Source: Sordaria brevicollis
Lineage: Eukaryota > Ascomycota > Sordariomycetes > Sordariales > Sordariaceae
Direction of reading: 5' to 3'
Assembly: GCA_033439795.1 (NCBI GenBank)
Contig: JAUTDP010000006.1
Span: 3,464,140 to 3,528,139, forward strand
DNA: 64,000 nucleotides
Shown here: positions 35,911-50,587 of the stretch, piece by piece
How positions within the stretch are numbered: position 1 is the stretch's first letter
Layout of the letters: each line of letters opens with the position of its first letter
Notes under the pieces: model-generated
Told to the model about the DNA's origin: nothing
Seen by the model: the letters and a program-made list of their open reading frames with translations, nothing else
Database searches by the model: none
Made by a program: the position numbers and the translations under genes

Positions 35911-37149
35911 TTAAATTATATTTAATTAATTTAAAATAAAAATAGAAAGTATTATTTCCTAAGTACGATTAATTAATATAAAATTCGTAGAATAAGGATA
36001 CGTATTTTTAGATAGTCCGGCGTATAATAACGAAGAAAAAGGACGTTATACTTATATATTATATAAATCCAATTAGAGCCGAATTAGAATTAGATTATTT
36101 TTCCCGGGAAATATTTAAATTAGAATAGGACTAAATATATAAAGGAAATGTCCTACCCGTTCCTTTATTCCCTTATATCGATTTTATTAATAAATTCGGC
36201 GTTTTTTATAATTTTTACCGTATTTTAATAGGGTATTATTTTATATTAATAAATTTAACGATTGAAGAGCGTATAAAACTTAATAATATTTTCCTTTTAT
36301 TATTCGGATTATATAGTTCGAAATTTAGCAATATTATTAAAATAATAATAATAATAGCGGACTTTAATAGGAGTATTATCTTAAATATACTTCGAAAATT
36401 ACCTCTACTTAGTCGTAAAATGAAAGTTAAATTGTATATTTTTTTTATTTACTATATAGGCGATATACTTTAATAAATTAAAAATTCTAGATTTAAAAGC
36501 CCGCGCGGTAATAAATTCTATTGGTATTACTTTATTTATATTAATACTAAGAAACCGACGCGCGATAATCCTAGTAATTTAAATATATAAATTAATTTCG
36601 ATATTATTAATTAAAGTCGTTATTATTAATAAATTACGAAAATATAGTAATATATAACGTTTTTGAATACTAATAATATTAAAAAATACGGTATTTAATG
36701 GGGAATTTCGGTATTATTTTCTATATTAATTTAATTATCCCCTATATTAAATATTATAATAAATTATCTTCCCGATATAGTATATTCAAAGTTTAATAAT
36801 ATTACGTATATAATTTATATACTATTTTATTTTATAATTCTAAATCCTATAATTAGGGTAGAATATATTATATAATTATAAGTATAATTATTTCCTCCTA
36901 GTAAGGGACGTTTATAATTTTTATATAAATATTTTAAAAGTTATAAAATAAGTGAATATAATAAATAGCTTATTATTATTCTTATATTACTCTTATATTA
37001 GTTAAAGAGAGAGTACTTTAATAATAAATTTTACGAGCGTTTAAATAAAGAGATAAATAGTAGTAAAGATTTAATAGAATTAATTATTAAAATATTAGTT
37101 AAATTGGCCAAAAGTATATTATTATTAATAAGTATTCGGATCTCTAAAT
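35911..37149. other. Element F interior left of E, no gene recognised
   Basis: RIP-mutated AT-rich DNA; the plus-strand frame of the preceding tract fades into dense stops. Nothing further can be supported before the LTR of E at 37,155. Confidence 0.35.
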
Positions 37150-37154
37150 ATTAA

Positions 37155-37624
37155 TGTGGGGTGAAATTATTATTTACCTAGATATATGAGTAATTGTTTG
37201 AGTAGCAGATAGTAGGGTAGGTACAGATTTGTACCTCCCTCCCTCTAGAAGATTCGGAGCCTATACTTAAGAAAAAGGATAAAAGGGGGAGGCTTCTCCC
37301 TCCTTCAATTAAGGGGGGCAAGAAGGAAAACTAAAAAGGATAACAACTTCATTTTTCACCCAAAGAACCTTTTCTACGAAATTATTAAATAACCCCTTTA
37401 AGGACTTCTAAGAGAATTAATTAATAAATCTACTCCTATTTAAAAAAAATAATAAAAGTAAAGCTTTACTTTATTTTTATTCTTCTTCCTATAATAATAA
37501 AATTAAAAATTATTAACCCTATTTATATTTCCTAAATAAAAATCCCCAAATTGGTTTAATCCTTCGCTATAAATTTATAATATAAGCTCTATTTCCTTTA
37601 TAATATAATTTTTAATCTAAATTA
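37155..37624 (+). repeat. Element E, 5' LTR
   Basis: The first half (from TGTGGGGTGAAATT to about 37,370) is almost unmutated and the second half is RIP-mutated, ending CTAAATTA. The sequence just inside (TAATAATAAGGAC, 37,628 on) may be a RIP form of a TGG-type primer-binding site. Confidence 0.85.
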
Positions 37625-40600
37625 AATTTAATAATAAGGACGAAATAAATTTCAAATTCTTAGCTAAATTAATTAATACGGACGTAAAAAACCTTCGGCC
37701 GGGGTTTTTCGTAAATATAAAGGTTATCCCCGTAGCCTTCGGGATATTATTTTAAATGCTAATAATCGAGTAATGAGGTATTAATTAATACTAACGGTAA
37801 AGGAATTTTTCGATAAATTTATAGGAAATTTTAATTTCGGATATATACGAATCTTTATTTCCTTAATATTACGAGATTTTAATTAATAGAGAATAGATTA
37901 AAAAATAAAAGAAAATATAGAAGATTGAAAATTATAAGAAAATCGGAATAGTAGAAGTAAAAGACTTAAAAAATAAAGAATTTACTAATAAATTTGAATA
38001 AGAATTATTAAAGAAGTACCGAAGGGATTAAATCCGTTCTTTATTATAAATTATCTATTCGTTAGATATTTATATTTTATACGCAGAATTCGCTCTCCAA
38101 TTAGTTAAAATTATTATAGGATTTTTTTTTTTAATAATCCGAGGATTTTTTAATATTTCGAAGGAATTTTTAACTTTATTAAAAGAGGTAAAATCTATTA
38201 GCGAAGGTATTATTAAATAGGCCTATTTTTTAAATAGCTTAGAAATAAAATTATTACGAAATTTTAAAAATAGTAAAGATTTACTAGCGGTATTATAATA
38301 CTTAAATCGAAAGTTTATTAATAAAGAAGCGTAAATTTATACCTCCTTTAAAAAGGATATAAATAATAGCTAATATTTTAATTATATATATAATACCCTT
38401 CTTCCCCTTATTTATTATTTATTACTTATAAATTTATATTATTTATTATATTTAATAAAAATATTATTATTACGTTTAAAGATACCCCCCTTATTTCCTC
38501 CTTTTCTTTATCGATTTTATCGTTTATCCTTTCTTACTCCCTTTTTACCGAATAAATTCCTCCTATTAAAATAATTTTTAATACTATTACCGCTATTTTA
38601 ATTAATAATATTATTCGTAATATTACCCCTATTAATCTTTTTAATAAAAATAAAATTATTAAATATTTTAAATTATTTAAAAAGAAGGTTAGGATTTACA
38701 AATTCGGTAATAATAAATAAAAGATCTCTACTTAATTTTAATAATATAAAAAGGAATTTAAAAATATTAATAAAAATATTATTCGTAAATTCAAATTCTA
38801 GAAGATTTATACTTAATTTAAATTTATAAAGCGGTTTAAAATAACCTATAAGGTTAAAAACTTTAAATAAATTAAAAATACGGTTATTACTTTAAAATAT
38901 TTTTTTTTTAAACGGGTTTTTAATAGTCGTAATATTATTATAAACGCTATTTTCACTTATATAACTCTATTAATTTACTAAACCGCTACTAATTAATCCT
39001 TCGTTTATATTAACGTTATTAAAAATTTTTACCGAAAATTTAACCTCGAAATTAAACGGATTATAATCTCCTTTTTTAATAAATATAAAGAAGAATTCTA
39101 TTATATAAATTAAGTAGAATTTTTAATTAAATTAAATAACTTAATTATTAAATAGTTCGATAACGTTAAATTTAACAATTATTTTAATAATAAAGAAGAG
39201 ATTAATATTTACTATCCTACGCGTAAAGCGATTCGTTTTTCCGATAAGGAATTTATTTAAAGCGTTAATAAGAAATTTATTAAGAAATCTATTTTCAAAT
39301 TTATTTTTAAAGCCGCTAAAATTCCTATTATAATTAGGGATAATTAAATAGAAAAGTTAATTAAATCTTTCGAATAATTAATTATTATTTATAAATCCCT
39401 AGTAAATAACCGGATTATTAATACTTCCGTCCCGCCTCTTCTTATACCCTCTTAACTTTAACCGACCTAAATTTACTATTTTTAAATTAATTCGGTTTAA
39501 ACCTACCCCTATAATAAAGACTATATTAATAATAGAGGAAGGAGGGAGCTTTATTATTAAATATACTATTATTATAATAAAATAAATTATTATTTATTTA
39601 ATTATAAAGAAAAGGATAAGGACGATTCCTATAATATTATATAGTAGATTACCCCTAATAAATAGAAATCCGTAGGTATTATTATTTATATAAATAATAT
39701 TATAAACGTTTCTAATTTACTCCCTAACGAAATATATATTCGTATTATTAATTAAAGCGCTTTAAAAAAGGTAATCCGTTTATTACTTACTTTAAACCCG
39801 GATTATCCTAGTTATAATAATTTTAAAAAATAGGAAAGAAATATTTAATAAAAAAGCGTCGTTATAAATCCTCATTTTACTCTTTATTTTAAACTCTTTA
39901 AGGACCCTAATATAGCGAAGAAGTAATAAAATATAATTTTCGCTCGGAGAATTAATATTAGGGCTACTAATTATATTATTATTAATATTTTCGATAAATT
40001 TTATAAATTTTTAATTAAATTTTATCGGGGGACCGGTATTTTTAATTTATAAACCTAAATATTTATAGTCTTTAAAATTAAAGATATTATTAATTTTATT
40101 AAAAAGTAGATTAATTCCTTTTTTAATACAATTATTATTATTATTAGGGAATTAAAGAAATTTAGAACGGAGGAAATTATACCCGGCTATATTACGACGC
40201 CCCCCTTTATTTAACCTTCTAATATTAAAATTAATAAATCTATATTTAAATAATTTAATTAAATTTTTAAGGATAAAAACCGTACTAATAAAATAACGTT
40301 TATAATAATAATAATACCTTTAATAAAAATAATAGTTAAGAAGGCGCCTATAGCCGAAAAGGATAGAGGTATTAATTAACCAATCCTCCGGGATATTATT
40401 TCTAAATTCCGAAAATAATACCCGATAATTATTAAATTTATAAACGTTAAAATTATTATTATTATTAAGGATATTATTCGGGATAATTTAATTATTATTA
40501 AAACTATTTATAATTAGGTTAAATAATTTTCTAATATATTTTATATAAAGGACGGGGTTTTTAAAGTCTAATTTGAATATTATAATAGCGTTACCCTTAA

Positions 40601-41900
40601 TAATAATTTTGAAATTAATTATTTTATTTTTATTTAATAAGGAATTTAAACGTATTCTATTATAATTATTAATCCAATTTATAATCTTTCTATTAATTTT
40701 ATAGAAGCTTTTTCTAAGGATAAACTCTTTTCTTTATTCAATTGGTAAAATATTACCAATTAATAGAGGATTAAATCTCTTTTTACCCGAATTTTATTAA
40801 TTTATAATATCCTAACCCTAGCGATTAATTAAATAAAATAAATCGATAAATCCTCTTTTACTAAGAACGAAATTATACGCTTAATACCGTTATTAATCTT
40901 TTATATTTTTATTAGTGTAAAAGGAAGTAAGAAGGTATTTACTCTATTAAATAATAGCGCCGAATATAATATTATTAATAACGTATTAATTAATAATTTT
41001 AAATTATAAAATATTTCTACTTAAATTACTAATATTAATAATAATAACGGGAAGAAGGGTTTCCTTAGAAAAATTTATAAAAAGGTATATTTATTTAATA
41101 AAGGAAGGGAAATTTATTTTTTTATTACCGAATAGCCTTTACCTAATTATAATATTATTTTAAATTTATTATTCTTTTATAATATAAACGTTTATTTAAC
41201 CTATAAGGATGGTAAAGTTTTCGCTATTATAACGATTAAAAGGGTAATAATCCGCGCCGTATTAGTTAGGATTTATAATTTAATAAAAAGGGCTCTTAAA
41301 AGCGGATAAAGGGTTTAATTCCTTTATAATCGTAATAATAATAATGGAGAGAAAAGCGGTAATAAAAGAAAAAAAGGAAGAGAGGAAGGAACGGTAAAGG
41401 TAAATAAAAAAGGAGGAAAAATAAATATTAAAGTAGTTAAAAGAGGATAATAAATAAATTACCCCCGTACTAAATTCCGTAATTAAATAGGTTTTAGAAT
41501 TATTATAGCGAGAAAAGGATAGTTTAAAGGAATTGGAAAATATATAGAAGGGTGTAAATAGCCCGGTACGGATTTTTAAATAATTTTTATAGCGGATACG
41601 AAGGGGGGTAATTATATTAATTCGGAAATTTAATTTAAAAAGGAGATTTTTATTAGAAGAGGAATTTAATTTTAAAGGAAAATTAGAAATAATACTCTAA
41701 ACGTATATTATATATAAACGAATAATTTAAAAAATTAATCTAATTGATAATATAATTTTTAATAATTTTAAATTTAAAGGGGATTTTAATTAAAAGGTAA
41801 AGCGATTAAAAATAATTAAAGAGCGGATTATTATTTTATTTAAAAATTTTAGCTCTAAATAAAATTAATATATTATTTTATACTTTATAAAATTAATTAA
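37625..41900 (+). pseudogene. Element E gag and protease region
   Basis: This lies between the 5' LTR and reverse transcriptase and has plus-strand coding-like composition (for example a charged tract at 37.9-38.3 kb and acidic or basic runs at 38.9-39.4 kb). It should hold gag and protease. At about 4.2 kb it is longer than usual. No zinc knuckle or protease DSG/DTG motif was found with confidence. Confidence 0.5.
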
Positions 41901-42179
41901 AAGGTTTCGTTTTACCGAAGAACGCCTTTAAATTATTTTAAAAATAATTTAGAATACTTTAAATAAAGCCGAAATTAAATTATTTACCTATATTTTCTAT
42001 AATAAGGAATAAATTTTTATATAGGATTTTAATAAATATAGAAGATTTAACCTAGATATTATTCCCCCTTAGTAAATCCGTACTATATTTTATTCTATTT
42101 AATAGATAAAATTTATCCCGATATTTAAAACCTTTTATAATTAGGTATATAATTTATTAAAAAATAGAATATAGAAGGG

Positions 42180-44880
42180 GATTTTCGAGGAAAATTATAT
42201 TATTTATTAAAATAATTGGTTTTTGGTTATTAAAAAGAATAGCGGCTTGTATTTTATTAATAACGTTTAATAAATTAATAAAGTAATTTTGAAAAATATT
42301 AATTTATTTTTAAGTTATAAAGAATTTAGCGAAGCGTTTAAAGGGTATAAAATATTATTTTTATTCGACTTTTTTTCTAATTACAATTAAATTCCTTTCG
42401 ATAAAATTAACCGCGACTTTATTACTTTTTTAATACTTTTAGGCCTTTTTAGGATAATTATTCTACCCTAAGGAAGTATTAATTCGGTTATTTAATTTAT
42501 AAAGGCGATAATTAAAATACTTTACAATTTAATTCCTAATATTTACTAACCGTATTTTAATAATATTTATATTAAAAGGCTTTAAATAATTTATAACGAG
42601 GAGTAGATCGGTTTAAAGGGGATTAGGAAATATATTTTAAAATACTTTATAAATATCGATAAAGTTTTAATTAATATTAAATTTACTAGAAGTATTATTA
42701 TAATAATTAAATTATAATAGTATTAAAAGGAGGTAATTCTTATTAGGTATCTTTATATATTTAATAGAAGGGTTCTAATTAAGGAGAAAATCCGAAAGAT
42801 TAATAAATAAATTTATTATAAAGAGATTCCTAAGAAAAAGGGAAGTAGTATTTAAAAGGTTTATTCTTTTTTAAGAATTGTAAGTTATTATTAGGTATAG
42901 ATTTACGGGTTTAATATTATTATAATCCCTTTTTACGCTTTAATAAAAAAGGGAATTGCATTTAAATAGATTAAGAACGAATAATTCGCAATAGAATACT
43001 TTTAATATTTAATTATTACGGTTTTAATTTTTATAACCCTTATTTATAATAATAAACGTTATAAAATTATTATTCTAATAATCGATATTTCTTTTAAAAA
43101 TTAAGGAGGTATTTTAAAATAAATTAGCCCTAATAATAAAAAATATTCGTATAAATTCGAAAACGGAATTTAATTAAAGGTTGAAAAGCGTTACAATATT
43201 ATAAAAAGGGAGTTTCGGGGGTTTTTTTATATTTTAAAACGCTTACGGAAATATTTCTTTAAAATATATTTTATTATTAAAATTAATATTATAATTTTTA
43301 TTTATTAATTTAATAACGTTGTTAATAATGTTTTAAGGGCTTTATTAATACGTTAAATTACTTAAATTAAATTTTTCGATTTTAAAATTAAATATATTTT
43401 TAATTTAAAGAATTTTATAATTAATAGGCTATCCCGCAAACCCCCTAAACTTTCTAATTTATATAAAAAGGAATATAAAAAGGATATTAACGATTTTATA
43501 AACGCGTAAATTTATATTACCCTTACGGAACTATTTAAGTCGATTTTACGTAGTAATTGGTTGCGGTAATTAGAAAAGATCGTTAAGTTCCTTTTAATTA
43601 TAGAAATCCTTACTTATTTAAGGAATATAATTTTAAGGCGCTAATTCTATAATAACGCGTTAAAATATATAATTTAAAATAGCGTTCTTTAGTTATAATT
43701 TACTAATTTTATTTAATTCTTTAAATAGATTATTAATATTTAGGAAGAATAATAATTAATTATAACCTAATATTATAATAAAATAGGATATCGAGGACGT
43801 AAGGGAATATATCGTCGTATTATTAAATATTATTATTAAAAGGGTATATATAATAATATTAAAGAATTAATCTGCTCCTACCCTTAATATTAGTAATTTA
43901 ATCCTAAACGCTTCGAAGATAATTATTAATAATTTTATCCTAATTCTTACCCTTTTAGCAAATGGATTTTAAATATTTAATACTTTCTAAGGGCTAATAA
44001 AAAAAGGATTCCTCTTTTAGAGGTTAGGAATAACGCGACCAATTATATTGAGGTTACTATTTTACCTAATATTAAATTTATTTAGGTAAAGCACTTTTTT
44101 AAATCCATTTTTTTAAAATGGGGATATTTTTTAACGGTTTTAGTTAATAGTAATTTTAAATTCTAATTAACCGTTATTAAATATTTAATTCAATTAGAAA
44201 TCTATAAAGAATATATTATACCCTTTAATTTTAAAATTAATAAGAATAATAAATAAAAGTATATAATAATCGTTACCTTATTTACGAAGATAATGGATAA
44301 TAAAGGGCGTAATTAGAAAAAGCTTTTACCCTATAATTTATTTATTAACCGAATAATAATCCGGGGTAATTACAATTATATTCCCTTTTAATTAACTTAT
44401 AACTATAATCCTATTATTTTTATTAAATTTAATTTACCCTTATAGTAAGTTATTAATTAGAAAAATAATAATAAACTAATAATAAAGGAGGAATTAATTT
44501 ACGCTATTATTCGAATGCGTAAAGAATTAGAGTATTAATTTAATTAGGCCGTTAAAAAGGTCGTTATAATAAGGGAAATAATTACTACCTACCGTAATAA
44601 GAGGGATAAACGAAAAATACGCTTTATTAATATTTAAATCGAAGTCGGAGATTTTATTTTAAAATATAATAACGTTAAGAAGGTAAATATAAATTCTATA
44701 TAAAAGTTAATTTATTATTAAGAAGGTCCTTATTATATATATTAAATTTCTTCTTTAGGTAGTATTTATTATTTAAATATTTTTAATAGGATCCCTTTAA
44801 AGAAATTAATAGGCGTTAAAAATATTAAGAAATTCGTAATTAAGGATAAAGTAATATTAAATATTAAAAATCCGATAAAA
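42180..44880 (+). pseudogene. Element E RT, RNase H and integrase relic
   Basis: The reverse transcriptase reads NWFLVIKKNSGLYFINN (about 42,205-42,260), FDFFSNYNQIPFDKINRDF (about 42,365-42,425), LPQGSINSVIQFI (about 42,463-42,500) and a catalytic box YFNNIYIKR (about 42,551-42,580) from F-x-D-D-I. The D-D-I-x-V/I-K form is typical of one fungal gypsy branch. RNase H includes IIDISFKNQGGILKQ (about 43,080-43,125) and RLSRKPP closes the domain near 43,425. Integrase core and its C-terminal part follow (YRNKRDKRKIRF and VGDFIL near 44,590-44,665). Asp codons have become Asn and stops replace Gln and Trp, as RIP predicts. Confidence 0.8.
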
Positions 44881-47800
44881 AATTTATAAGAGCCGATTAA
44901 TCCCGAAGAGGGATTTATTCGGGGTTTAATTAATAATGGAAAAATTGTAGAAAAAATTTTTAAGAGATTTCTAAAAGTGGAAGAACTTTAACTAATATTT
45001 ATTAAAAGAATTCGAGCGAAGATTTTTAATAAAAGGATATACTAAAATTTTAAAAAATTTTTAATCGAAATAACTATTTTAATAGGAAAACCCCTAAAGG
45101 AATAAATTTTAATTAAGGATTAATTTAAAATATAATTAAATATTATAAAAGGGGAGGAAATTTAGCCTTAATTTAGAAACGACTTTAATTAATTCTAAAT
45201 TATAAATAAAAGATTATAGCGTTAAAAAGTATATAGTAGAATTAATAACCGCCGATATTTATAGAACGCTATAAATATTATCTTTCCTCGAGTTATTAAA
45301 GGTATCCCCGACCGAATAGCGTCCGAACCGATTTATACCCGACCGATTCCTTAATTATTAATTATTTTCGGCTAAAAATTCCGATTCCTTTTTCTTTTTT
45401 TTACGTTTTTTATTTTTCGTATTAGGTTTTTTATTTTTATTTTTAATTATTTATTTTTATTTATTCGTTTTTATTTTTATTTTTTTTTAATTAATTAAAG
45501 GAAATCCTTATTAAATTCTATAATATAAATAGTTTTTAAGAACCGACTTTAATTTTTAATTTTTTAGGAAATTATTATTTAAAATTAGAGTAAATTAAAG
45601 CACCCTTAACGCTAAAAATTTAATACCCTCTTAATTATTTTATATTATTTTTTAGTATTTTACCTTAAGGAAATTTTTTTTTTTTTAGTAAAAGTAATCG
45701 TTCGGAGCCTTAATTACTTTTAAAGGGAAAATTAAATATTAAAGTAAAAGGGAAATATTAAGGGGAAATTATTTTTTTTTATTATTTACCTATTTTATAC
45801 TTATTTTATTTATTAGAAATTTTTCGCCGAAAAAATTTTATACTTTATATAAAAGGTATTAATTTATATTTATAACGCTAATTTATTTTTATTATTCTCT
45901 TTAGGAAGAACGATAATACCTTTTCCCTTTTTTTTAACGATAATAATAATACTATTTTCTTTACTTTTACTACCCTTAGAATTATTATTTTTAATAACCC
46001 TTTTATTAAAAACCTATTAATTAATTCCTTTTTTAATTTCGATATCCTCAATATTAATTTCGAATTTCATTTTCTTACAAATAGGCTTTTTATCCTCGCT
46101 AATTTTTCCGCTACCCTTATTATAAGATTTACTTTCTTTATTTAAATTATTACTATCCTTCGAAAGCCGATTTATATTAATAATATTAAAAGTATCCTCG
46201 TTATTATATATAATATTAGTTTTAATATAATTATTATAAATATTTAAATTTTTTCCCTTTATATTTAATTATTCGTATTTAAATTAAATATATTCGGCCC
46301 AATTTTTAAAATTATTAAATACGTACCGATTTACTCTTTATTAATAATTTTTAAATACGTTATCGATTATTAGAATAGGGTTACTAATATTATAATTATT
46401 AATTAAAATTTCGATAAGAGGCCGTAGCGTAGCGTCCTTACGAAATTTAAATTAAAATTCCTTCTTAGAATAATTCGAATAAATATATTAATTTATTCGT
46501 TTAATATTTTAAATACAATTCTTATATATATTTCCTTTAATATTTCTTAATATAGAAACGTAATTTACGAAAGGAAATTAAACGTTAAAGGACTCTTATT
46601 TATTATCGCGGGTAAAGATCGAAACGTACGACTTCTAAATCTATTTAGTATAATTAATATAAAGGAACCGGTTTTTAAAAGGAAGAAATTAATTAATAAG
46701 GGAAAATAGAAAAAAAAGAGGAATAAATCCGTATAGGGAATTATATATTTAAATAAATAAATTAAGGATATATTCTTTCTTAGTATATATATAAACGTTA
46801 TAGTAATTTAAGGGCCAATTTCCTTTCTTCTTAATAAAAATGCGCTAATATTCTTTAATATTAAAATCGTATTTATTAAAATATTTAAGGATAATACGCC
46901 GGTATTAATTTATTAAGTAGAATTCATCTATTAAATTTTTAATTTATTTAAAAAACTTTAATAAAACCTATTCGAAGTAGAGTAAATTAATAAAGGGAAG
47001 ATAAATAATAATAAAGATTTTTACTTTAAAAGAGAAGACTTCGGTATTTATATTTATAAATATTCCCTAGAATTAATTATTAATAAATTCGTAACTTTAA
47101 TAGATATAAACCTTATTAAAGAGTTATATTTTTTTATTAGGATAAGTATTTATATAATAAGGATTATTCTAAATAATTAAAGGGAAATCGGGAATAAAAT
47201 TATAAAGGATTAGAATTAAAAGACGTTTATTTATAATAATAGTATATTCGCCGAAGTTTATATTAAGAAAGGGTTTCTTTTACTAATTAATAGGTATTTT
47301 AAAGCGTTGAATTTCCTTTTAAATAGGATTTTTTATAATATCCTTAGGTTTAATTATAATATTTTAATAAAAAAAGCGAATTTATATAATATTATTTAAA
47401 GGAAAAGAAATTTTTAAACGAAAAGAAGCGGATAAAGTGGAAAAGAATAGTATAAATTTATTCGTCGGTTAAAAGGGGAAATTTTAATTCCTTCTTTAAT
47501 TATTTAAATAAGTTATTTAAGTAACGAAGATAGGATAGTTAATAAAAGTAGAGCCCGGATATAAGAAAATATTTAGACGAGTAAATATTCGGACTTAAAA
47601 GTATTTTTCGGGCGGTATAATAATAAAGAAGTATTTATAATATTAATAATAATTTTAGGATAATATAAATTTATATAAAAGATAAAAAATTTTTACGACG
47701 ATAAAAAGATTTTAACGCATTATAGGGTAGGAGATCTTTTTTTCCTTTTATTACGATTTCTAATATTTTTTTCGTTAAGGAATAAATTTATACTAATTTT

Positions 47801-50117
47801 TTATAATTATTTTTATTAAATATCCTTATATTTTTAATTTCAATAACGTTATAATCCTTAAAAAAAACCCTTCTTCTTCTTCTTAAAATTTTTACCCTAT
47901 TAAATATTTATTTTTTATTTTTATATAAATCCGCTCTTCTATTAAAAATAATTTCGAATAAAGAAATCGTTTTTATAAAAGAGGAATAAGCCTTTTTTAT
48001 TAGGAATATAATACGTTATTAAATTAAAAGATTATTTAAAGGGATAAAATTTATTATCGAATTTTAGAAACGATAAATTTATAATTAGAAGGATATTAAA
48101 ATATACACGGAATAAATTTACCCCCTTAAAGTAATTAGAGAAGAATAGTAAAATTTTACCCTTTATTTAAATTAACGTTTTTTAATTATTATAAACGGAC
48201 GTTTAAACGAAGAGAAATTATTATTATATTTACTTATTATAAAGCCTAAAATTAATAAAGTATTATTAGAATTAATTTATAAGGATATTCCCTTATTTAT
48301 TAATTAGCCCGCTATTTTTTAATAACTCGATTATTTTACTTAAGAATAAATTTATTTTAGCTTTATAAACTTTTAGCATTTTACGAATACCCAAATTTGG
48401 GCGGAAAATATTAATATTTATATAGCCTTTATTTATATACTACGTAATTTCGGGGATTATATTTATATCCCTTTTTAAATTTATAAATTTAATAATAATA
48501 ATATAGAATTTCCCAAATTAGGAAAAAATTTACCCGATTTTTTTAAGGTTATTAAATAGTAATATATTTCGGTATAAATTAGCGAATATTTTATTTTAGT
48601 AATTTATAATAATAAAAATAAATAATAGTTTTTTTATAATTCGGTATTTATTTTCGATAATTACGAACGTATAAGGAAAATTTACTTTTTTTTAGCCTAA
48701 TAGTATATTATTATTTACAAGCTTAATAATTAATCTATTAATTTAAAGAAGCGGTTTATTTAAATCGAAATACTTTTCTTATATTAAATTTATATTTAAT
48801 TTTACGGTTTTTAATATTTAAAAATTATACGAATTTTCTTTATTGAAATTTAATATTAGAAATATAGTATTAGGAATTTAGAGTTAATTAATTAAGAGGA
48901 AGGAAATTATTAGAGGCCGTAAATTTAGACCGGTTCGATATATTTCTTCGAATCCGCTATAATTTATATATAAATGTACGCAGTCTATAACGTTTTAAAT
49001 ATTTATTATATTTATATATTAATTTATATCGGAGATTATTTAAAAATCGAAATAGATTTATTCCGACGAATTAAGATATTTTATAGCGAGGATAATAAAT
49101 TAAATTAGCCTTTTCGGTTAAAAATATTCGGATTTTTCGGCGAATATAATATTATATTATTACAAAGAAAAAAGGATATTCCGTATTTCCTTTAAAGAAA
49201 TTAGGACGCTTTTTATAATATCCTTTAATAGGATAATAAAAATTGTAATTTCTTTAAAAGGAAGTTTTCGAAACCCTTTTTTATAAGAAGAAAGTAATTA
49301 ATTTTCTCCCCTAATTCCCTATTAATATTAAATTTAAATAATTCTTTTTTTTCTTCCTCTTTTTTAAAAAAAGAAAATCGTAAATAAAGAGAAATTATTA
49401 TATTTATATTTAATATTAATTTTAAGGATAATAAATTCTTTAAAATTATTAGCGAAAGGGAATAAATTTCTTTTACGCTTATTATAAAAATTACCCGCGT
49501 TTAGAAAAAGAAATTTTCGGCTTAAATTATAACGGCTAATTTTAGCGCTATTCCTAAGAAGGAGATTATAATTAATTAACCTTTATAGCCGAAAAAGAAG
49601 AAGGTAATAAAGAAATAGTAAAACGATTTTATTATTTTAATATAAACTAATAAAAAGCGTTTCTTAATTAATTATTTTATCTTCTTTAAACCCCCTTCGG
49701 TTCTTAAAAATTTTCCCTAAAGTTTAAAATTTTATAATAAAAGTAAATTAATAATTAAAATTAAATTTACTAAAACGTTAAATAATAGAATAATTTAATT
49801 AATCCTTTTTAAAAATAAAATAAATATAAATATTATTTAGGCGGTAATCGATGCGGGATATATAGTTAATAAAACGGGATTGGATATAAAAGAAAAGGTT
49901 GAATATAAAGTTTTGAAAAAACGTTTAATTAAAGAGAGAAAGGAAGAGAAAGTTAATAAACGCCGGAAGTAATTTATACGTAAAAGATTAATTACTTTTT
50001 TATTTTATTTCGGATATTTTTTCTTTAATTTAATTCTTATATTTTAAGAAGGAGGATTATTATTATACGAATATTTTTACTTAGGACGGTATAAAAAATA
50101 TTCGAAAGGAAATATAA
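44881..50117. other. 5.2-kb segment between integrase and 3' LTR of E
   Basis: Not explained by standard gypsy organisation. Coding-like tracts appear on both strands: an acidic minus-strand tract at 45.9-46.45 kb (listed separately), plus-strand stretches such as LRGRKLLEAVNLDRFDIF near 48.9 kb, and a charged helix KEKVEYKVLKKRLIKERKE near 49.88-49.95 kb. The last resembles C-terminal coiled segments of DDE-type fungal transposases, but only weakly. It may be an unrecognised nested DNA transposon or an extra open reading frame of E. Confidence 0.4.
45890..46450 (-). pseudogene. Acidic coding-like tract, minus strand, unidentified
   Basis: The minus strand reads nearly without stops: DATLRPLIEILINNYNIS, NPILIIDNVFKNYQQRVNR with stops at the two Gln, then FNNFKNWAEYI, and a Ser/Asp/Glu-like low-complexity tail (SKSYNKGSGKISEDKKP). 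Undoing RIP in thought, the tail is strongly acidic. It runs opposite to element E's own genes. No family recognised. Confidence 0.4.
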
Positions 50118-50587
50118 TATAGGGTGAAATTATTATTTATTTAAATATATATATAATTATTTAAATAATAAATAATAGGGTAAGTATAAATTTATACTTC
50201 CTTTTTTTTAGAAGATTCGGAGCTTATATTTAAGAAAAAAGATAAAAGGGGGAGGTTTCTCCCTCCTTCGATTAAAGAGGGTAAGAAAGAGAATTAAAGA
50301 GGATAATAATTTTATTTTTTATTTAAAGAACCTTTTTTACGAAATTATTAAATAACCCTTTTAAGGACTTTTAAGAGAATTAATTAATAAATTTGCTCTT
50401 GCTTAAAAAAGATAATAAGAGTAAAGCTTTATTTTACTCTTATTCTTTTTCCTATAATAGTGAGGTTGAGAGTTGCTAACCCTATTTACGTTTCTTAAGT
50501 AAAGATCCCTAAATTGGTTTAATCCTTCGCTATAAATTTGTGGTGTAGGCTCTATTTCCTTTGTAGTGTAGTTTTTGGTCCAAATCA
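50118..50587 (+). repeat. Element E, 3' LTR
   Basis: The same 470 bp as 37155-37624, but with the reverse mosaic: the first, inner half is RIP-mutated (TATAGGGTGAAATT) and the second, outer half is nearly intact (GTGAGGTTGAGAGTTGCTAA to GGTCCAAATCA). A 61-codon minus-strand frame at 50403-50588 lies wholly in the intact half and is not a gene. Confidence 0.85.

Larger units (their letters stand above)
37155..50587 (+). mobile_element. Element E: Ty3/gypsy retrotransposon, plus strand
   Basis: Two 470-bp LTRs (37155-37624, 50118-50587) with TG...CA ends enclose a 12.5-kb interior. Unlike A, B and C it is coded on the plus strand: reverse transcriptase, RNase H and integrase follow in gypsy order between about 42.2 and 44.9 kb. 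The flanks ATTAA and ATATA do not match, so a clean target duplication is not seen. About 5 kb lies between the end of integrase and the 3' LTR, unusual for the family. It sits inside element F and is the innermost layer of the stack. Confidence 0.8.
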
